DNA of 64,000 bases from Circinella umbellata (lineage: Eukaryota > Mucoromycota > Mucoromycetes > Mucorales > Lichtheimiaceae). Position numbers and translations under genes: made by a program. Position 1 is the first letter of the stretch; the number at the start of each line of letters is the position of its first letter. Below the pieces are notes generated by a model. It did no database searches and was not told where the DNA came from. It was given only the letters and a program-made list of their open reading frames with translations. The stretch lies in the NCBI GenBank assembly GCA_025093555.1, contig JAIWNF010000055.1, positions 1 to 64,000 of the forward strand, given 5' to 3'. Below are positions 59,321-64,000 of the stretch, in pieces.

Positions 59321-59616
59321 ATAAATAAATATATATATATATATATGGTATTTACATTATGGAAGTTCGCGCCACACCATTCTGCTGTTGCTTTACCAGC
59401 ATGCCCATCAAAGATGGCAAAAAAACCTTGCCTTTCTACACCAATAAAGTCTGTAATGTAAGAATGAGCGTCTTCCATTGTTCGGCGACAACGTTTATTT
59501 CTGTCTTCTGAAACACCAATGGAAAAGCCATTGGATTTGAGAACAGCATTGCCATTGGCGTTGTTTGTTGTTGTTGTTGTAGCAGCAGTGCCGTTACTCG
59601 ATTGTTCCTGGCTCAT
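58288..59616 (-). CDS. PTC1: PP2C protein phosphatase, PTC1-like
   Basis: The first exon (59356-59616) carries a Thr/Asn-rich start, then [20 protein letters not shown] and [18 protein letters not shown] with the metal-binding Asp-Gly. Later exons read [63 protein letters not shown] and finally [12 protein letters not shown], completing all PP2C motifs. The start ATG at 59616 is chosen because MSQEQSS begins the natural disordered head; an in-frame upstream Met (59640) would add eight residues. WRRTMED-like [14 protein letters not shown] and GCTA spacing match yeast Ptc1, which dephosphorylates Hog1 and Slt2 pathway kinases and acts in organelle inheritance. A (GT) microsatellite of about 28 bases lies in intron 1. 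Confidence 0.9.
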
Positions 59617-61185
59617 TTTTTTCTTTAAATATATATTCAAAAGCTTATTTGGGGAAAAAGATATGTAAAGTTGTTTGTGTTGTACGTTTGTTTGCGTCGT
59701 TTGTGTTTTGTTAAATATATTTATATGAATGTATATATTTATAAGAGTAGAAGATATGAATAATAATAATGATAATAATATATGTATATATATGGTGTTT
59801 GATGATAGTTGCTATGTAATCGTTTTCGTGATATTAAAAAAGAAGGAGAAGGGAAAGTACAGGAACACGTATTTGAACAGTAGAAAAAAAGTTAAAAAAA
59901 AGGAAAAAGAAAAGGAAGAGTATACAACACAAAAAAAAATTAAAAAAGTTCGATGTTTGAAATTCAATAATTGCTTTGTTCATCCGCTTTTATTCCATTA
60001 AAGCACATCGACACCCCCCCCCACTATTGTCTTTCTCATCCTTCAATATATAAGAAGGGGGGGGAGAGATTATGGGAGAGATACAATAATAAAGTATTGT
60101 TTTATTTTAGAAAATAACTATACTAGCAAAAACTATTCGTTATAGCAACCGATTGGAATGGACCTATAATTTCCTTTATTAGTGGTCAATGCGTAAAATC
60201 ATCTCCATCTTGCTTCATATATAGAATATAAATAGCTTATTAAGAGTAGAAAGGTTCATAATAATAAATTGATCATCAGATATTATTACTATTGTCCATA
60301 AAAGAAAAAGTAAATAAAAAGTTTATCGATACAATAGCAACAAAAGTGATCATCCATCCATCATAGCTCACATTTATATATTTGTTCACTTCCCCCCAGT
60401 TTTATTGAAACCGTGAAGGGGGTGATTTTCTTTCAGTAAGGTAGTAAATGATGGAGGGATCCTTTTCTTTTGATAACATAATTATCTCCCATAAATACAT
60501 AACTCCTTCTTTTAATAATGATAATAAATTATATACATACGTACGTATACATATACATATATATATATATATATACTAGTACAAAACTTGTATACAATTT
60601 CACCAACATGTTAATCCGATAGAATAATAGTTTATAGTTTATGGTTTCTTTTTTTTTGTGTTACAATTTGTGTTACAATTTGTGTTCCAGTTGGTGTTCC
60701 AGTTTGCGTTCCAAAAATAGAACAGAAACTAAAAAGTACCGCCAAGAGGAAGAGGGTACCAAACACTTATTTTTTCAGCGGAATGACGTGCATGAAAATA
60801 ATCATAAATAGTTCTAAAATGACTTATTCTAAACTAAAATTTTCGTTTGGGTAACCAAAGATTTTTTTTTAAGCTTGTTGATCATCAACCTGCAGGAGCC
60901 TGATAAAAAAATGTTTATTATTATTTACTAATATAATTTTAACACGACAACCCCCCCCCCCAAAAAAAAACACACAGCTTTTATCATTTGACATCAAATA
61001 GGTTTACACTGACAAAAAGCGACTACCAAAAGTTTGTCTTTTTTCCCGGTCACGTGATCCTGAGTTGAGTTTTCAGAATTCGGAACATTTATTCTCCGGA
61101 CACAAAATAGTGACACCACCTGAAAAAAAAATTATTGTTACTTTTTAGTATCATTATTTTTGATATTACTATTATCATTAGTAAA
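59617..61185. other. intergenic: PTC1 promoter to MULE remnant
   Basis: 1.6 kb with no supported gene. It has purine-rich tracts, short C-runs, ATAT repeats near 60560, and a degenerate 12-bp tandem repeat of TGTGTTACAATT type (about five copies, 60657-60713). Confidence 0.5.
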
Positions 61186-62830
61186 ATGAATATTACTACC
61201 GCTGCCAGCACCTCAGCCTCCATATATTTTTCTGATTGTGAATGCATTCGTTCGATCGAATTGTTTTGTGGCAAGCGCGATTTCTATAAAACTTGTATTA
61301 CATGCCGTAATATAAATAGCGATGTTGGTAAAGCGATCTCTGCTGTATTACTCATTACATTGAACGAAGCGATTAAATTGATTCCTTCTCGCTATGACGA
61401 CGATGAAGGTATAGAAATAGACGGCGATAGACTAGTTACTAGGGACTATATATCCATTCGTTACTCAGTTGATGGCCTATATCAGTTTTGATGACAAGAT
61501 GCGAGCTATGGATGATCAGCACATGTGTTCAAGAACGTGATGGATACCACTACTATCAACATTTCACAAATGACACTCGACTGAAGTATGATAATCCGTT
61601 TGTGTGTCACTGCTCTCAGGACAGGGACACACATCAACAAGCTTCAGGTGATCGCAAGCGATTTCGCACACGGATGGAAACATACAACTGTGGTAGTTTC
61701 ATCCCAGGATTGATCGAAAAAGACGCTTAGAATACTTCCACATAAGTATCGAGCACTCGACGGGGTACCGTGCTGTACCTGTCATAACTGACAACAGAGT
61801 TGATGAAAACATAAGGATTCATATCCAACAGAACTGTGTCAGGATGGATGCCCAAGACTTGTATCACGACACACTAGGAAGATTTCCCGGTGTGTTGGGT
61901 CAAATCCAACAACCACAGGTTTATTATTGCGGGGAGAGCTCATTTGAGTATCAATATAGACTTTACCGTGATCAGTTTGTTTATGCTGATATGTTTTTGG
62001 ACAGAGCTGCGCTATAATAGTAAGTTAATTTTGGGAATAGGCATTTTAATGTATAGGCATTTTTTGAACGTGCTGCATGATAGAAGGGTGTAATTATCGA
62101 GATCACAAACTAGATAGTAACTTATTAAGAAAATAAACAAATGAATAAATAAAACAAATATTCTGACAATCACGTCAAAATTATTCTGCTCTGGGTTTCA
62201 TCATACCTTTGTTTGTATCAATAACTGCATTGGGGGATGTTGAAGAGTTTCATGTTGATTCAACATATAAAACAAACCGTCCAGGTCATGATCTTTTTCC
62301 AGTTGTTGCAACAGTGAATGGAATAGGATTCCCAATTGCATATTTCTTGCTAAAGATGAACCCCATTAATCCACCCGTCACCACCTCTACCACCATCGCT
62401 ACCGCTACTGCTACCACAACAAACCTTACGACCACTACTACACCAACAACAGCAGATGCACTATCGACTCCTCCTGCTGTTAATTCCACTAACGAGCAAT
62501 TATCTAGTCGATCTGATCTCGCAGCTCAAGTTTTCACTAAATTGGGTGAAAGAGGTCTGTGCTCAGTGAGATTCATGTTTACAGACAAAGGCGAGAAACA
62601 AATAAATGTCATTGCGAATGTTTTTGGTGAAGATGCTGTACGTTTATGCTCATGACATTTGATGCGTGCTGTGAAATTACAGTTGGCAAAGAACAAGTTG
62701 GAGGCACAACCGCACTCCTTTGTACCCCCCCTCCCCATAATTTGACTCCGCTGTTTTCGTTCATGCCTTGCTATCGTGCAGTTTTCAATAACTACCCATT
62801 GATACTTGATATTCTGATATACTGGGCTTC
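61186..62830 (+). pseudogene. broken Mutator-like (MULE) transposase
   Basis: Four overlapping open pieces in shifting frames make one decayed gene. Piece 1 (61186-61491) is Cys-containing (CECIRSIELFCGKRDFYKTC). Piece 2 (to 61730) has CHCSQDRDTHQQ and TRMETYNCGSFI, like the FAR1-type N-terminal region. Piece 3 (to 62017) reads HISIEHSTGYRAVPVITDN and QVYYCGESSFEYQYRLYRDQ. Piece 4 is the MULE catalytic domain: EEFHVDSTYKTNRPGHDLFP, NGIGFPIAYFLL, a Thr-rich insert of about 50 residues, then RFMFTDKGEKQINVIANVFG and AVRLCS followed by TGA (62653-62655) where the family has Trp. The first and second catalytic Asp remain; the Glu part is lost. Terminal repeats were not identified. Confidence 0.8.
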
Positions 62831-63753
62831 ATAATAATAAGATTACATATGTGTATAGATAATATTATTTTTATTTCTCAAGTGGCTAATAATGGATATC
62901 TTTTACCTAAACCCTCTTTACCAATGTAAGTAATACTTTTGGTTAATGGGAGTACACGATATGTAATAATGCTACCTTGACTTATACATCAGTACAATTC
63001 CAAATATGATTTTTGAGAAATAGTTTATCAATTTTTTCAATAGTTATTGTGCCTATTTTACGTATAGATTTTTTACTACTAACATTTATATTATTTTTGA
63101 TTTTTTCTTTTAGTAAAAATATCAAATCAACTTTCCCATTATTTATAAATCCTGTTATGATTTCGTACTCTATATATAATATAAATAGACGATGTTTTTA
63201 TTTTTAATTTGTCATGTGCTGCTAATCAGTGGAATAAAGCAATTCATTAGCATTATACTGCTCCTGAGCTAAATAGAAAAATAATTCAAAACGAAACGAA
63301 AGCACTTGGTTTTTTTAACCTCTCATTCTATGTTGGAAAATACTGTTTATGCAAAGGTACAACTTGCAAGGTAAGGTAGCAAGGAAGGATCAATGGCACG
63401 ACTTTTAGTACCTGTCATAGGTGCTGATTGATATATTTTAGCTCGGATTTTCTTTTGCTGTTATCTTTATATCAATAAAACTTAGTAACTCTACTTATTA
63501 AGTAGACTAACAACTGCTCATAGTGTAGATCATAAATGCTAATGATGATTTACAAACATATTATTTAAATTATATGTACTACGTAACTCTTAACGAGTAA
63601 CTAAAAATAGTCGACTCATGAACCTGTTTTCAAGAAACTATGGTAACGAGTAACCATGATTACCCTCATTATCCTATAAGCATAAAAGTGGGACGGTTTT
63701 CATATGATTATGTACAGCCATGTTGATCCAATTGGATAAAAAAACCCTTTATT
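62831..63753. other. intergenic before the VAM7-like gene
   Basis: 900 bp AT-rich, no supported gene. Probably the 3' flank of the SNARE gene plus MULE-derived or anonymous sequence. Confidence 0.45.
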
Positions 63754-64000
63754 TTATTTTATAGCCCCTAACTTTTTCTTGGCGAACTTAAGTTTTACAT
63801 TAGTACGATCCAGTCCACTGTCTAGTTCATCCAAAACTTGATTTTGCGTTTCAAGTTCATCTCCAATGGCTAGACCAAGTTGTCGTTGACGTGCCAAAAT
63901 AGCACTAAATTGTTCTACTTGCTGATCTTGATCTTGCATTGTTTGTTGTTGATATTGCATTAATCCTTCATTATCAAGTCCTCTGGTCTCTTCTGTCTCA
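63754..64000 (-). CDS. VAM7: VAM7-like Qc-SNARE, 3' part (cut by window edge)
   Basis: The open frame runs from the window edge to the TAA at 63754-63756, about 81 residues. It contains a Qc SNARE motif: QQQTMQDQDQQVEQFSAILA, then RQRQLGLAIGDELETQNQVL, DELDSGLDRTNVKLKFAKKK, with the central Gln in the DELETQNQ layer region. It ends in LGAIK with no membrane anchor, as in Vam7, which binds membranes through an N-terminal PX domain that would lie outside this window. Vam7 drives homotypic vacuole fusion. Another soluble SNARE (SNAP-25-type half) is possible but the C-terminal end position favours Vam7. Confidence 0.7.
   Translation of the reverse strand, partial: ETEETRGLDNEGLMQYQQQTMQDQDQQVEQFSAILARQRQLGLAIGDELETQNQVLDELDSGLDRTNVKLKFAKKKLGAIK

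Noticed and set aside
62286..62489. Val-rich 67-aa minus-strand frame
   Set aside because: Antisense of the Thr-rich insert in the MULE domain; composition is a by-product of ACC/ACT codons.

Overview
The window looks like nuclear DNA of an early-diverging filamentous fungus, most likely Mucoromycota (Mucorales-like). Reasons: it is very AT-rich with long poly-A/T tracts; genes carry many short GT..AG introns, often ending in TATAG or TTTAG; the protein set is fungal (conventional kinesin with a fungal-type tail, LIM-RhoGAP of Lrg1 type, Dnm1, Vam7, Ino4-like bHLH), yet it includes dymeclin, which budding yeast lacks. All genes were assembled by hand from reading frames plus splice signals. 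Exon ends given to the base were checked for phase; those described as approximate were not.

Left part (1-34 kb) is gene-dense and ordinary: a small unknown protein with a strong TATA promoter (1922-2179 +); an SQT1/AAMP WD40 protein (-); casein kinase 1 with a long tail (+); a histidine-phosphatase protein resembling TFIIIC tau55 (+); SDHAF3/ACN9 (-); the PCNA unloader ELG1/ATAD5 (+); a LIM-RhoGAP of LRG1 type (+); the fission dynamin DNM1 (-); FKBP12 (-); a degenerate Tc1-like fold-back element (27.9-29.8 kb); an INO4-like bHLH factor (+); and an intronless O-fucosyltransferase-like type II membrane protein (-).

The middle (34.2-41 kb) has no convincing gene. It holds a compound repeat zone: several copies of a GAAG..CTTC imperfect hairpin (37.9-38.35 kb), then a tandem array of a 213-bp unit (38.47-39.24 kb) in which every unit looks like a 143-nt exon followed by a 70-nt intron. 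This array is the least explained object in the window.

Right part: a LEA-2-like membrane protein (-) and an unknown multi-pass membrane protein (+) sharing a divergent promoter with a perfect CRE; dymeclin (-); two decayed Tc1/IS630-type transposase fragments (47.6-50.25 kb); kinesin-1 heavy chain (+); an AKR7-type aldo-keto reductase (-); a PTC1-type PP2C phosphatase (-); a frame-broken Mutator-like (MULE) transposase (61.2-62.8 kb); and the 3' end of a VAM7-like SNARE running off the right edge (-).

The genes do not form a pathway cluster; themes are housekeeping, cytoskeleton and membrane traffic. Other points of interest are a run of five consensus sumoylation motifs in the CK1 tail, a 149-nt guanine-free leader on the small first gene, MCB (ACGCGT) boxes upstream of ELG1, and coding micro-exons of 10, 16 and 20 nt in DNM1, the bHLH gene and kinesin. 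No rRNA, tRNA or CRISPR array was found.
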